Shown here piece by piece: positions 49,126 to 62,827 of a stretch of DNA of 64,000 nucleotides. The notes beneath the pieces were generated by a model. That model did not search any database and had not been told where the DNA came from. It was given only the letters and a program-made list of their open reading frames with translations. How positions within the stretch are numbered: position 1 is the first letter of the stretch; each line of letters opens with the position of its first letter. This DNA is from Hippasteria phrygiana. Taxonomy: Eukaryota; Echinodermata; Asteroidea; Valvatida; Goniasteridae. The stretch is taken from the NCBI GenBank assembly GCA_037893225.1, contig JAZGUH010000209.1, positions 1 through 64,000 on the forward strand. Reading direction: 5' to 3'. The position numbers and the translations under genes were made by a program.

Positions 49126-51455
49126 TTTTTTCTTTTTTTTCCTTTTCAGACTATTGCCCATAGCATTTGTACACGTTTTCTTTCTGACCGGCACTTTGGC
49201 TACTTTTAAGCAACCGATTGCCTTTAAACTTAACAGACACTTAGACCAACTGGTCAGAATGCATGCCGAACTTTTACGTCATGATGACGTCATCACGTGA
49301 TTTTGTATGATTTTTTGAATTTTGAAAATCGTAACATTCATTAAATTATATCTAGCGAACAAAACAAGATATTTTCAAAATTCTTTTTCTTATAGCTTTG
49401 GTATGTCTCAAAGATATGCCTTAAAAAGCGAAAATTGTGTGACGTCATGATGACGTCATCAAAAATGCTTTTTTTTTTTAACGCATGTAAGGGTCAATCT
49501 GATTACAAAAATGTATACATTGTATTTTTCTGTACCCAATTCCAAAATTTCATGATCGTGGCTCACTCAAGTAACAAATGACAGCCATTTCAAAATTTAG
49601 ACCAAATTCAATATAACACAAAGGAATTCTGGGACGGGCTGATAACCATGGCTATTATGAGCTTGCTGTTTATAAAAGGGGTTGATTTCTAGTCTTTTTT
49701 CAAGTCGCTGAATTTTTGAAGTATTAAAATCGTAACATTCTTTTCAATATATCTAGCGAACAAAACAAGATATTTTCAAAATTCTTTTTGTTATAGCTTT
49801 GGTATGTCTCAAAGATATGCCCTAAAAGGCGAAAATTGTGTGACGTCATGATGACGTCATCAAAAATATATATTTTTTTTTAACGCATGTAAGGGTCAAT
49901 CCGATTACAAAAATGTATACATTGTATTTTTCTGTACCCAATTCCAAAATTTCATGATCGTGGCTCACTCAAGTAAGAAATGACAGCCATTTCAAAATTT
50001 AGACCAAATTCAATATAACACAAAGGAATTCTGGGACGGGCTGATAACCATGGCTATTATGAGCTTGCTGTTTATAAAAGGGGTTGATTTCTAGTCTTTT
50101 TTCAAGTCGCTGAATTTTTGAAGTTTTAAAATCGTAACATTCTTTTCAATATATCTAGCGAACAAAACAAGATATTTTCAAAATTATTTTTGTTACAGCT
50201 TTGGTATGTCTCAAAGATATGCCCTAAATGGCGAAAATTGTGTGACGTCATGATGACGTCATCAACAATATATTTTTTTTTAAACGCATGTAAGGGTCAA
50301 TCTGATTACAAAAATGTATACATTGTATTTTTCTGTACCCAATTCCAAAATTTCATGATCGTGGCTCACTCAAGTAAGAAATAACAGCCATTTCAAAATT
50401 TAGACCAAATTCAATATAACACAAAGGAATTCTGGGAAGGGCTGATAACCATGGCTATTATGAGCTTGTTGTTTATAAAAGGGGTTGATTTCTAGTCTTT
50501 TTCAAGTCGCTGAATTTTTGAAGTTTTAAAATCGTAACATTCTTTTCAATATATCTAGCGAACAAAACAAGATATTTTAAAAATTCTTTTTGTTATAGCT
50601 TTGGTATGTCTCAAAGATATGCCATAAAAAGCGCAAATTGTGTGACGTCATGATGACGTCATGAAAAAAATTCTTTTTTCAAGTCGCTAGAATATTGCAC
50701 ATAGCATTTGTAAACGTTTTCTTTCTTACCGGCCACTTTGGCTACTTTTAAACTTGGCAGACACTTACACCAACTGCTCACAATGTGTGGCGAACTTTTA
50801 CGTCATGATGACGTCATCACATGTCACGTGACGTCATCTTAAAGGGGCATTTTTTCGAAGCCATATATCTACAAAAGTACAAGTCCGATTAAGTTGAAAC
50901 GTAATATCTAGGTATGCCACCGGGTGTTATAGATGAACATTGACATGATGTTATGATTACGTCATCACATGTCACGTGACGTCATCTTAAAGGGGCAGTT
51001 TTTGAAGCCATATATAAACAAAAGTACAAGTTCGATTAAGTTGAAAAGTAATATCTAGGTAGCCCAATAGGTTTCTAGATGAAAATTGACATGACATTAT
51101 TATGATGTCATCACATGTCACATGACGTCATCTTAAAGGTGCAGTTTTTGAAGCCATATATAAACAAAAGTACAAGTCCGATTAAGTTGAAACATGTATC
51201 TAGGTATGCCACCGGGTGTTATAGGTGAACATTGACTTGACGTTATGAAGTGATCACATGTCACGTGATGTCATTTTAAAGGGGCATTCGCTACACTATT
51301 CCCCATAACATTTGTACTCGATTTCTTTCTTTAAACCAATCCTTCACACATCCAATAACGTTAATTATTGTATAAACATTTGACTAACTAACACAATAAA
51401 AAAAACACGAAACAGCCCTGTGTTTGTCCACGGGACAAACACATAACATGTCTAG
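49126..51455 (+). mobile_element. Array element 8 (exact copy of element 5)
   Basis: No difference from element 5 was found in the lines compared, including T-run lengths and the ACG-loop tail hairpin. Confidence 0.65.
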
Positions 51456-52655
51456 TTTTTTTTTTTTTTTCCTTTTCAGACTTTTTGCCCATAGCATTTG
51501 TGCACGTTTTCTTTCTTACCGGCACTTTGGCTACTTTGGTACACCCGATTGCCTCTAAACTTGGCAGACACTTAGACCAACTGCTCAGAATGTATGCCGA
51601 ACATTTACGTCATGATGACGTCATCACGTGATTTTTTATGAATTTTTGAAATTTGAAAATCGTAACATTCTTTTCAATATATCTAGCGAACAAAACAGGA
51701 TATTTTCAAAATTCTTTTTGTTACAGCTTTGGTAGGTCTCAAAGATATGCCCTAAAAAGGAAAAAAGTGTGTGACGTCATGATGACATCATCAAAAATGT
51801 GCTTTTTTAAAACACATATAAGAATAGGTCCGATCGTCATGAAAATTGGTGGGTAGGTAGATACTGGCACTAGGATGCAAAATCCAAAGTGACGTCATGA
51901 TGACGTCATCACGTGATTTGTTATGAATTTTTGAAATTTTGAAAATCGTAACATTCTTTTAAATATATCTGGCAAACAAAACAAGATATTTTCAAAATTC
52001 TTTTTGTTATAGCTTTGGTAGGTCTCAAAGATATGCCCTAAAAAGGAAAAAAATGTGTGACGTCATAATGACGTCATCAATTTTGTTTTTACGCATGTAA
52101 GGGTCGGTCCGATTAAAAAAATGTATACATTGAATTTTTCTCTACCTAATTCAACAATTTCGTGATCGTGGCTCACTCAAGTATTAAGAAATAACAGGCA
52201 TCTGAAAATTGTGACCAAATTCAATATAACACAAAGGAATTCTGGGAAGGACAGAAACCATGGCTTTCATGTGGCATGCTGTCTATAAAGAGTTGATCTC
52301 TAGTCTTTTTTTCAAGTCGTTAGACAAGTCGTAGGCAGACACTTACACCAACTGCTCAGAATGTGCGCCGAACTTTTACGTCATGATGACGTCATCACAT
52401 GTCACGTGACGTCATCTTAAAGGGGCATTTTTGGAAACCATATATCTACAAAAGTACAAGTCAGATAAAGTTAAAACGTGGTATTTAGTTATGCCAGCAT
52501 GTGTTAGATGAAAATTTATGTGACGTTATAATGACGTCATCGGCTAATTTTCTATAATTTTTTCCATTTTTGAAAGTTCATTTAAATCACATAATTTTAC
52601 ACAAAAAAACAAAACAGCCCTGTGTTTGTCCACAAACACTGCACCATACATCTAG
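51456..52655 (+). mobile_element. Array element 9 (exact copy of element 6)
   Basis: No difference from element 6 was found in the lines compared, including the atypical CAAAACAGCCCT tail motif. Confidence 0.65.
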
Positions 52656-53841
52656 TTTTTCTTTTTTTTCCTTTTCAGACTATTGCCCATAGCATTTGTA
52701 CACGTTTTCTTTCTGACCGGCACTTTGGCTACTTTTAAGCAACCGATTGCCTTTAAACTTAACAGACACTTAGACCAACTGGTCAGAATGCATGCCGAAC
52801 TTTTACGTCATGATGACGTCATCACGTGATTTGTTATGAATTTTTGAATTTTGAAAATCGTAACATTCTTTTCAATATATCTAACGAACAAAACAAGATA
52901 TTTTCAAAATTCTTTTCGTTATAGCTTTGGTATGTCTCAAAGATATGCCCTAAAAGGCGAAAATTGTGTGACGTCATGATGACGTCATCAAAAATGTGCT
53001 TTTTTAAAACACATATAAGGATAGGTCCGATCGTCATGAAAATTGGTGGGTAGGTAGATAGTGCCACTAGCATGTAAAATCCAAAGTGACGTCATGATGA
53101 CGTCATCGGCTGATTTTCTATGAATTTTTAGTTCTATCCCAAATCCCATAGACTTTGTACACGAATTTTGTAAGAGCCACTTTGGTCACTAAACAACCTC
53201 AGATCTTAATCAGGTTTAACTCAAACAGAGACCCTAAGCTGAAAATGTATGCCGAAGAGTGACGTCATGATGACGTCATCACTTGTCATGTGACGTCATC
53301 TTAAAGGTGCATTTTTCAAGGGCACATATCTAGAGAACCGTAGGTCCGATTGCATTCAAACCTGCTATGGTGGTAGACAAGTACGTGTTATAGATGAAAA
53401 TTGAGGTGACGTCATGATGACCTCATCATACGATTTTATAGTAATGTAAAGTTTTTTCAACCTTAAAGTTTCTTAAACCCATATCTCTTTAACAGAACAT
53501 GCTAAATTCAAAATTCTTTTTGTAATAGCTTTGTTAGCTCCCATATTCTTTCACATAAATGGGAAAATGTGTGATGTCATCATGACGTCATCAAAAATAT
53601 GCTTTTTTGAAACACATATAAGGGTAGGTCCGATCGTCATAAAAATTGGTGGGTATGTAGATAGTGCCACCAGCATGCAGAAGCCGGAGTGACGTCATGA
53701 TGACCTCATCGGCTAATTTTCTATAATTTTTTTAATTTTTGAAATTTTATTAAAATTTTTGAAATTTCATTTTAATCACCAAATTTTACACACAAAAACC
53801 GAAACAGCCCTGTGTTTGTCCACAAACACTATTGGCTCTAG
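52656..53841 (+). mobile_element. Array element 10 (copy of element 7, diverging in its last part)
   Basis: Its first ~750 bases equal element 7. From about 53405 small differences appear (GATGACC for GGTGACC, AATGTAAAG for AATTGTAAAG, an added C, and others). The tail hairpin is at 53812-53829. Confidence 0.65.
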
Positions 53842-55224
53842 TTTTTTGGCTGTTTCGGAAGTTTTCCGAAACAGCCCTTGTTTTCGTTAAGATTTTTTTT
53901 TTGGCTGTTTCGAAAGCTTTTCGAAACAGCCCTTGTTTTCGTTAAGATTTTTTTTTTTTTCTTTTTGGCTGTTTTGGAAACTTTTCCGAAACAGCCCTTG
54001 TTTTCGTTAAGATTTTTTTTTTTTTCTTTTTTTTTTTTTCTTTTTTTTTTTTTTCTTTTTCAGCCAAATGCCCATAGCATTTGTACACGTTTTCTTTCTT
54101 ACCGGCACTTTGGCTACTTTTATGCAGCCGATTGGCTTTAAACTTGGCAGACACTTAGACTAACTACTCAGAATGTATGCCGAACATTTACGTCATGATG
54201 ACGTCATCACTTGATTTTTTATGAATTTTTGAAATTTTAAAATCGTAACATTCTTTTCAATATATCTGGCGAACAAAACAAGATATTTTCAAAATTCTTT
54301 TTGGTATAGCTTTGGTATGTCTCAAAGATATCCCCTAAAAGCGAGAAAATGTGTGACGTCATGATGACGTCATCAAAAATGTGCTTTTTTAAAACACATA
54401 TAAGGATAGGTCCGATCGTCATGAAAATTGGTGGGTAGGTAGATAGTGCCACTAGCATGTAAAATCCAAAGTGACGTCATGATGACGTCATCGGCTGATT
54501 TTCTATGAATTTTTAGTTCTATCCCAAATCCCATAGACTTTGTACACGAATTTTGTAAGAGCCACTTTGGTCACTAAACAACCTCAGATCTTTATCAGGT
54601 TTAACTCAAACAGAGACCCTAAGCTGAAAATTTATGCCGAAGAGTGACGTCATGATGACGTCATCACTTGTCATGTGACGTCATCTTAAAGGTGCATTTT
54701 TCAAGGGCACATATCTAGAGAACCGTAGGTCCGATTGCATTCAAACCTGCTATGGTGGTAGACAAGTACGTGTTATAGATGAAAATTGAGGTGACGTCAT
54801 GATGACCTCATCATACGATTTTATAGTAATTGTAAAGTTTTTTAACCTTAAAGTTTCTTAAACCCATATCTCTTTAACAGAACATGCTAAATTCAAAATT
54901 CTTTTTGTAATAGCTTTGTTAGCTCCTATATTCTTTCACATAAATGGGAAAATGTGTGACGTCATCATGACGTCATCAAAAATATGCTTTTTTGAAACAC
55001 ATATAAGGGTAGGTCCGATCGTCATAAAAATTGGTGGGTATGTAGATAGTGCCACCCGCATGCAGAAGCCGAAGTGACGTCATGAGACCTCATCGGCTAA
55101 TTTTCTATAATTTGTTAATTTTTTTAATTTTATTAAAAATTTTGAAATTTCATTTTAATCACCAAATTTTACACAAAAACACCGAAACAGCCCTGTGTTT
55201 GTCCACAAACACTATTGGCTCTAG
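53842..55224 (+). mobile_element. Array element 11
   Basis: Three head hairpins (53848-53876, 53903-53931, 53967-53996) and then the body plan of element 1. The third hairpin has GTTTTGG on its left arm, leaving a G-T type pair. The tail hairpin is at 55195-55212. Confidence 0.65.
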
Positions 55225-58200
55225 TTTTTTTTTCTTCTTCTTTTTCAGACTTTTGCCCATAGCATTTGTACACGTTTTCTTTCTGACCGGCACTTTGGCT
55301 ACTTTTAAGCAACCGATTGCATTTAAACTTAGCAGACACTTAGACCAACTGCTCAGAATGTATGCCGATCTTTTACGTCATGATGACGTCATCACGTGAT
55401 TTTTTATGAATTTTTGAAATTTGAAAATCGTAACATTCTTTTCAATATATCTAGCGAACAAAACAAGATATTTTCAAAATTCTTTTTGTTACAGCTTTGG
55501 TATGTCTCAAAGATATGCCCTAAAAAGCGAAAACTGTGCGACGTCATGATGACGTCATCAAAAATGTGTTTGTTTTTTTACGCATGTAAGGGTCAATCCG
55601 ATTACAAAAATGTATACATTGAATTTTTCTGTACCTAATTCCAAAATTTCATGATCGTGGCTCACTCAAGTAAGAAATAACAGCCATTTCAAAATTTAGA
55701 CCAAATTCAATATAACACAAAGGAATTCTGGGACGGGCAGATAACCATGGCTATTATGTGCTTGCTGTTTATAAAAGGGTTGATTTCTAGTCTTTTTTCA
55801 AGTCGCTAAATTTTTGAAGTTTTAAAATCGTAACATTCTTTTCAATATATCTAGCGAACAAAACACGATATTTTCAATTGTTTTTTTGTGATAGCTTTGG
55901 TATGTCTCAAAGATATGCCCTAAAAGGGCAAAAATGTGTGACGTCATGATGACGTCATCAAAAGTGTGATTTTTTAAAACACATATAAGGATAAGTCCGA
56001 TCGTCATGAAAAGTGGTGGGTAGGTAGATACTGTCACTAGCATGCAAAATCCAAAATGAGGTCATAATGACGTCATCACGTGACTTTTTATGAATTTTTG
56101 AAATTTTAAAATCGTAACATTGTTTTCAATATATCTAGCGAACAAAACAATATATTTTCAAAATTCTTTTTGTTATAGCTTTGGTATGTCTCAAAGATAT
56201 CCCCTAAAAGGGAGAAAATGTGTGACGTCATGATGACGTCATCAAAACATTTCTTTTTTTAAACGCATGTAAGGGTCAATCCGATTACAAAAATGTATAT
56301 ATTGAATTTTCCTCTCCCTGATTCCAAAATTTCATGATCGTGGCTCACTCAAGTAAGAAATAACAGCCATTTCAAAATTTAGACCAAATTCAATATAACA
56401 CAAAGGAATTCTGGGACGGGCAGATAACCATGGCTATTATGTGCTTGCTGTTTATAAAAGGGGTTGATTTCTAGTCTTTTTTCAAGTCGCTAAATTTTTG
56501 AAGTTTTAAAATCGTAACATTCTTTTCAATATATCTAGCGAACAAAACACGATATTTTCAATTGTTTTTTTGTGATAGCTTTGGTATGTCTCAAAGATAT
56601 GCCCTAAAAGGGAAAAAATGTGTGACGTCATGATGACGTCATCAAAAGTGTGATTTTTTAAAACACATATAAGGATAAGTCCGATCGTCATGAAAAGTGG
56701 TGGGTAGGTAGATACTGTCACTAGCATGCAAAATCCAAAATGAGGTCATAATGACGTCATCACGTGACTTTTTATGAATTTTTGAAATTTTAAAATCGTA
56801 ACATTGTTTTCAATATATCTAGCGAACAAAACAATATATTTTCAAAATTCTTTTTGTTATAGCTTTGGTATGTCTCAAAGATATCCCCTAAAAGGGAGAA
56901 AATGTGTGACGTCATGATGACGTCATCAAAACATTTCTTTTTTTAAACGCATGTAAGGGTCAATCCGATTACAAAAATGTATATATTGAATTTTCCTCTC
57001 CCTGATTCCAAAATTTCATGATCGTGGCTCACTCAAGTAAGAAATAACAGCCATTTCAAAATTTAGACCAAATTCAATATAACACAAAGGAATTCTGGGA
57101 CGGGCAGATAACCATGGCTATTATGTGCTTGCTGTTTATAAAAGGGGTTGATTTCTAGTCTTTTTTCAAGTCGCTAAATTTTTGAAGTTTTAAAATCGTA
57201 ACATTCTTTTCAATATATCTAGCGAACAAAACAAGGCATTTTCAAAATTATTTTTGTTACAGCTTTGGTATGTCTCAAAGATATGCCCTAAAAAGCGAAA
57301 ATTGTGTGACGTCATGATGACGTCATAAAACAATTCTTTTTTTAAAGTCGCTAGAATATTGCCCATAGCAATTGTAAATTTTTTCTTTCTTACCAGCCAC
57401 TTTGGCTACTTTTAAACTTGGCAGACACTTACCCCAACTGCTCACAGTGTGTGCCGAACTTTTACGTCATGGTGACGTCATCACATGTCACGTGACGTCA
57501 TCTTTAAAGGGGCATTTTTCGAAGTCATATATCTACAAAAGTACAAGTCCGATTAAGTTGGAACGTAATATCTAGGTATGCCACCGGGTGTTATAGATGA
57601 ACATTGACATAACGTTATGATCAAGTCATAACATGTCACGTGGTTTCATCTTAAAGGGGCACTCGCTAGATTATTGCCCTTAGCATTTGTAAACGTTTTC
57701 TTTCTTACCGTTCACTTTGGCTACTTTTAAACTTGGCAGACACTTACCCCAACTGCTCACAACGTGTGCCAAACTTTTACGTCATGATGATGTCATCACA
57801 TGTCACGTGACATCATCTTAAAGGGGCATTTTTTCGAAGCCATATATCTACAAAAGTACAAGTCCGATTAAGTTGAAAAGTAATATCTAGGTAGCCCAGT
57901 AGGTTTATAGATGAAAATTGACATTACATTATGATGACGTCATCACATGTTACGTGACGTCATCTTAAAGGGGCAGTTTTTGAAGCCATATATATTAAGA
58001 AGTACAAGTCCGATTAAGTTGAAACGTGGTATCTAACATGAATTTTAAACAATTTTGTATAATTATTTTTGTAATATATTTTTAGGTCATACACACTTAA
58101 ATATAAATGTGAAAAATGTGTGACGTCTGATGACGTAATCATGGTCATCAACTGCTTGTATGCTCACATTTCTAAAAAGATTATGAATAAGCACGTGATT

Positions 58201-58328
58201 GCTTGACCTAGACGACCATAAAACGAGATATTTTATCCACCATTGAAATCTCAAGAATAAGAATCAAACTACCAAAAAAAAACAAAACGAAACAGCCCTG
58301 TGTTTGTCCACAAACACTAAAGCTCTAG
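55225..58328 (+). mobile_element. Array element 12 (longest, with internal 684-bp duplication)
   Basis: 285- and 400-type modules alternate, with a direct duplication of period 683-684 bases (about 55645-57230), then 145-type modules. About 200 bases before the tail (58060-58280) are unlike other elements. The tail hairpin is at 58300-58317, 7 bases before CTAG. Confidence 0.6.
55645..57230 (+). repeat. Tandem duplication, period about 684 bp
   Basis: The block from CCAAAATTTCATGATCGTGG through two 285-type modules is repeated at offset 683-684, with few changes (one extra G near 56460, GGGCAAAAA against GGGAAAAAA). The third, partial period ends near 57230. Confidence 0.85.
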
Positions 58329-59527
58329 TTTTTCTTTTTTTTTTTTCTTTTTTTTCCTTTTCAGACTATTGCCCATAGCATTTGTACACGTTTTCTTTCT
58401 GACCGGCACTTTGGCTACTTTTAAGCAACCGATTGCCTTTAAACTTAACAGACACTTAGACCAACTGGTCAGAATGCATGCCGAACTTTTACGTCATGAT
58501 GACGTCATCACGTGATTTGTTATGAATTTTTGAATTTTGAAAATCGTAACATTCTTTTCAATATATCTGGCGAACAAAACAAGGTATTTTCAAAATTCTT
58601 TTTGGTATAGCTTTGGTATGTCTCAAAGATATCCCCTAAAAGGGAAAAAATGTGTGACGTCATGATGACGTCATCAAAAATGTGCTTTTTTAAAACACAT
58701 ATAAGGATAGGTCCGATCGTCATGAAAATTGGTGGGTAGGTAGATAGTGCCACTAGCATGTAAATTCCAAAGTGACGTCATGATGACGTCATCGGCTGAT
58801 TTTCTATGAATTTTTAGTTCTATCCCAAATGCCATAGACTTTGTACACGAATTTTGTAAGAGCCACTTTGGTCACTAAACAACTTCAGATCTTAATCAGG
58901 TTTAACTTAAACAGAGACCCTAAGCTGAAAATGTATGCCGAAGAGTGACGTCATGATGACGTCATCACTTGTCATGTGACGTCATCTTAAAGGTGCATTT
59001 TTCAAGGGCACATATCTAGAGAACCGTAGGTCCGATTGCATTCAAACCTGCTATGGTGGTAGACAAGTACGTGTTATAGATGAAAATTGAGGTGACGTCA
59101 TGATGACCTCATCATACGATTTTATAGTAATTGTACAGCTTTTTAACCTTAAAGTTTCTTAAACCCATATCTCTTTAACAGAACATGCTAAATTCAAAAT
59201 TCTTTTTGTAATAGCTTTGTTAGCTCCTATATTCTTTCACATAAATGGGAAAATGTGTGACGTCATCATGACGTCATCAAAAATATGCTTTTTTGAAACA
59301 CATATAAGGGTAGGTCCGATCGTCATAAAAATTGGTGGGTATGTAGATAGTGCCACCAGCATGCAGAAGCCGAAGTGACGTCATGATGACCTCATCGGCT
59401 AATGTTCTATAATTTTTTTAATTTTTGAAATTTTATTAAAATTTTTGAAATTTCATTTTAATCACCAAATTTTACACACAAAAACCGAAACAGCCCTGTG
59501 TTTGTCCACAAACACTATTGGCTCTAG
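58329..59527 (+). mobile_element. Array element 13
   Basis: Same plan as elements 7 and 10, with scattered substitutions. The tail hairpin is at 59498-59515. Confidence 0.65.
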
Positions 59528-61309
59528 TTTTTTTTTTTTCCTTTTCAGACTTTTTGCCCCATAGCATTTGTGCACGTTTTCTTTCTTACCGGCACTTTGG
59601 CTACTTTGGTGCACCCGATTGCCTTTAAACTTGGCAGACACTTAGACAAACTGCTCAGAATGTGTGCCGAACTTTTTGGTCATGATGACGTCATCACGTG
59701 ATTTTTTATGAATTTTTGAAATTTTAAATTCGTAAAATTCTTTTCAATATATCTAGCGAACAAAACAAGATATTTTCAAAATTCTTTTTGTTACAGCTTT
59801 GGTAGGTCTCAAAGATATGCCCTAAAAAGGAAAAAAGTGTGTGACGTCATGATGACATCATCAAAAATGTGCTTTTTAAAAACACATATAAGGATAGGTC
59901 CGATCGTCATGAAAATTGGTGGGTAGGTAGATACTGGCACTAGGATGCAAATTCCAAAGTGACGTCATGATGACGTCATCATGTGATTTTTTATGAATTT
60001 TTGAAATTTTGAAAATCGTAACATTCTTTTAAATATATCTGGCAAACAAAACAAGATATTTTCAAAATTCTTTTTGTTATAGCTTTGGTAGGTCTCAAAG
60101 ATATGCCCTAAAAAGGAAAAAAATGTGTGACGTCATGATGACATCATCAAAAATGTGCTTTTTTAAAACACATATAAGGATAGGTCCGATCGTCGTGAAA
60201 ATTGGTGGGTAGGTTGATACTGGCACTAGGATGCAAAACCAAAGTGACGTCATGATGACGTCATCACGTAATTTGTTATGAATTTTTGAAATTTTGAAAA
60301 TCGTAACATTCTTTTCAATATATCTGGCAAACAAAACAAGATATTTTCAAAATTCTTTTTGTTATAGCTTTGGTAGGTCTCAAAGATATGCCCTAAAAAG
60401 GAAAAAAATGTGTGACGTCATGATGACATCATCAAAAATGTGCTTTTTTAAAACACATATAAGGATAGGTCCGATCGTCATGAAAATTGGTGGGTAGGTA
60501 GATACTGGTACTAGGATGCAAAATCCAAAGTGACGTTATAATGACATCATCATGTGATTTGTTATGAATTTTTGAAATTTTGAAATCGTAACATTCTTTT
60601 AAATATATCTCGCAAACAAAACAAGAGATTTTCAAAATTCTTTTTGATACAGCTTTTGGTATGTCTCAAAGATATGCCCTAAAAGGCGAAAATTGTGTGA
60701 CGTCATAATGACGTCATCAAATTTATTTTTTTTACGCATCTAAGGGTCGTTCCGATTAAGAATTTATACATTGAATTTTTCTCTACCTAATTCAACAATT
60801 TCGTGATCGTGGCTCACTCAAGTATAAAGAAATAACAGGCATCTAAAAAATTGTGACCAAATTAAATATAACACAAAGGAATTCTGGGAAGGACAGAAAC
60901 CATGGCTTTCATGTGGCATGCTGTCTATAAAGAGTTGATCTCTAGTCTTTTTTTCAAGTCGTTAGACAAGTCGTAGGCAGATACTTACAAAAACTGCTCA
61001 GAATGTGCGCCGAACTTTTAGGTCATGATGACGTCATCACATGTCACGTGACGTCATCTTAAAGGGGCATTTTTGGAAACCATATATCTATAAAAGTACA
61101 AGTCACATTAAGTTAAAACGTGGTATTTAGTTATGCCAGCATGTGTTAGATGAAAATGTATGTGACGTCATGGTGACGTCATGATGACGTCATCGGCTAA
61201 TTTTCTATGATTTTTTTTCATTTTTGAAATTTCATTTAAATCACATAATTTTACACAAAAAAACAAAACAGCCCTGTGTTTGTCCACAAACACTGCACCA
61301 GATGTCTAG
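59528..61309 (+). mobile_element. Array element 14
   Basis: An expanded form of element 6: three or more 285-type modules in a row (starts near 60012 and 60301 are about 289 apart), one 400-type module and a 145-type piece. The tail hairpin is at 61276-61293. Confidence 0.63.
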
Positions 61310-62827
61310 TTGGCTGTTTCGGAAGTTTTCCGAAACAGCCTTTGTTTTCGTTAAGATTTTTTTTTTTTTCTTTTTTTTTTCTTTTTCTCTTTCAGACTAT
61401 TGCCCATAGCATTTGTACACGTTTTCCTTTTTACCGGCACTTTGGCTACTTGTATGCAGCCGATTGTCTTTAAACTTAGCAAACACTTAAAGCAACTGCT
61501 CAGAATGTGTGCCGAACTTTTACGTCATGATGACGTCATCACGTGATTTTTTATGAATTTTTGAATTTTGAAAATCGTAACATTTGTTTCAATATATCTA
61601 GCGAACAAAACAAGATATTTTCAAAATTCTTTTTGTTATAGCTTTGGTATGTCTCAAAGATATGCCCTAAAAGGCGAAAATTGTGTGACGTCATGATGAC
61701 GTCATCAAAAATGTTTTTTTTTTAACGCATGTAAGGGTCAATCCGATTACAAAAATATATATATTGAATTTTCCTCTCCCTAATTCCAAAATGTCATGAT
61801 CGTGGCTCACTCAAGTAAGAAATAACAGCCATTTCAAAATTTAGACCAAATTCAATATAACACAAAGGAATTCTGGGAAGGGCAGATAACCATGGCTCAA
61901 ATGTGCATGCTGTTTATAAAAAGGGTTGATTTGTAGTCTTTTTTCAAGTCGCTAGACTATTGCCCATAGCATTTGTAAACGTTTCCTTTCTTACCGGCCA
62001 CTTTGGCTACTTTTAAACTTGACAGACACTTACCCCAACTGCTCACAATGTGTGCCGAATTTTACGTCATGATGACGTCATCACATGTCACGTGACGTCA
62101 TCTTAAAGGGGCATTTTTTGAAGCCATATATCTACAAAAGTACAAGTCCGATTAAGTTGGAACGTGATATCTAGGTATGCCACCGGGTGTTATAGATGAA
62201 AATTGACATGCCGTTATGATTAAGTCAAAACATGTCACGTGACGTCATCTTAAAGGGGCAGTTTTTGAAGCCATTTATCTGCAAAAGTACAAATTCGATT
62301 AAGTTGAAAACAAATATCCAGGTAGCCCAGTAGGTTTATAAATAAAAATTGACATGACGTTATGATGACGTCATCACATGTTACGTGACGTCATCTTAAA
62401 GGGGCAGTTTTTGAAGCCACATATAAACAAAAGTACAAGTTCGATTAAGTTGAAATGTAATATCCAGGCAGGTCTGCAGGTTCATAGATGAAAATTGACA
62501 TGACATTATGACTTCATCACATGTCACGTGACGTCATCTTAAAGGGGCAGTTTTTGAAGCCATATATATACAAAAGTACAAGTCCGATTAAGTTGAAAAG
62601 GTAGGTCAGCAAGTTTATAGATGAAAATTTATGTGACTTTATGATGACGTCATCACATGTCACTATTACAAACAACTTTAATTAATTTCAAAATTAACAA
62701 AGAAAATTGGCAGTAGTGCGATTGTTTGACAAACTTTAATTGTTGTATTCACATTTCACATCCAAACTAAAAAAAAAAAACGAAACAGCCCTGTGTTTGT
62801 CCACAAACACCAACCTCATGCCTCTAG
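61310..62827 (+). mobile_element. Array element 15
   Basis: One head hairpin (61312-61340) directly after the previous CTAG, a 400-type module, and then about four 145-type modules. The tail hairpin is at 62793-62810, 13 bases before CTAG, with the same spacer as element 3. Confidence 0.65.

Larger units (their letters stand above)
44410..53841 (+). repeat. Exact tandem duplication of a three-element, 4,716-bp unit
   Basis: Elements 5-6-7 (44410-49125) and 8-9-10 (49126-53841) are each 4,716 bases. Corresponding landmarks are offset by exactly 4,716 throughout, homopolymers included, from about 43535 to about 48690 of the first copy. The match therefore also covers the end of element 4. Differences appear only in the last part of element 10. 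Confidence 0.92.

Noticed and set aside
38233..58759. Recurrent minus-strand frames of about 73-79 residues starting MLV(A/T)(L/V)STYPP (38233, 39708, 43420, 48118, 52834, 54237, 55822, 56506, 58520)
   Set aside because: They recur only because the 285-bp DNA module recurs. The frame crosses the CRE motifs, has no recognisable domain, and is broken or shifted in other copies. A conserved plus-strand frame overlaps the same modules.
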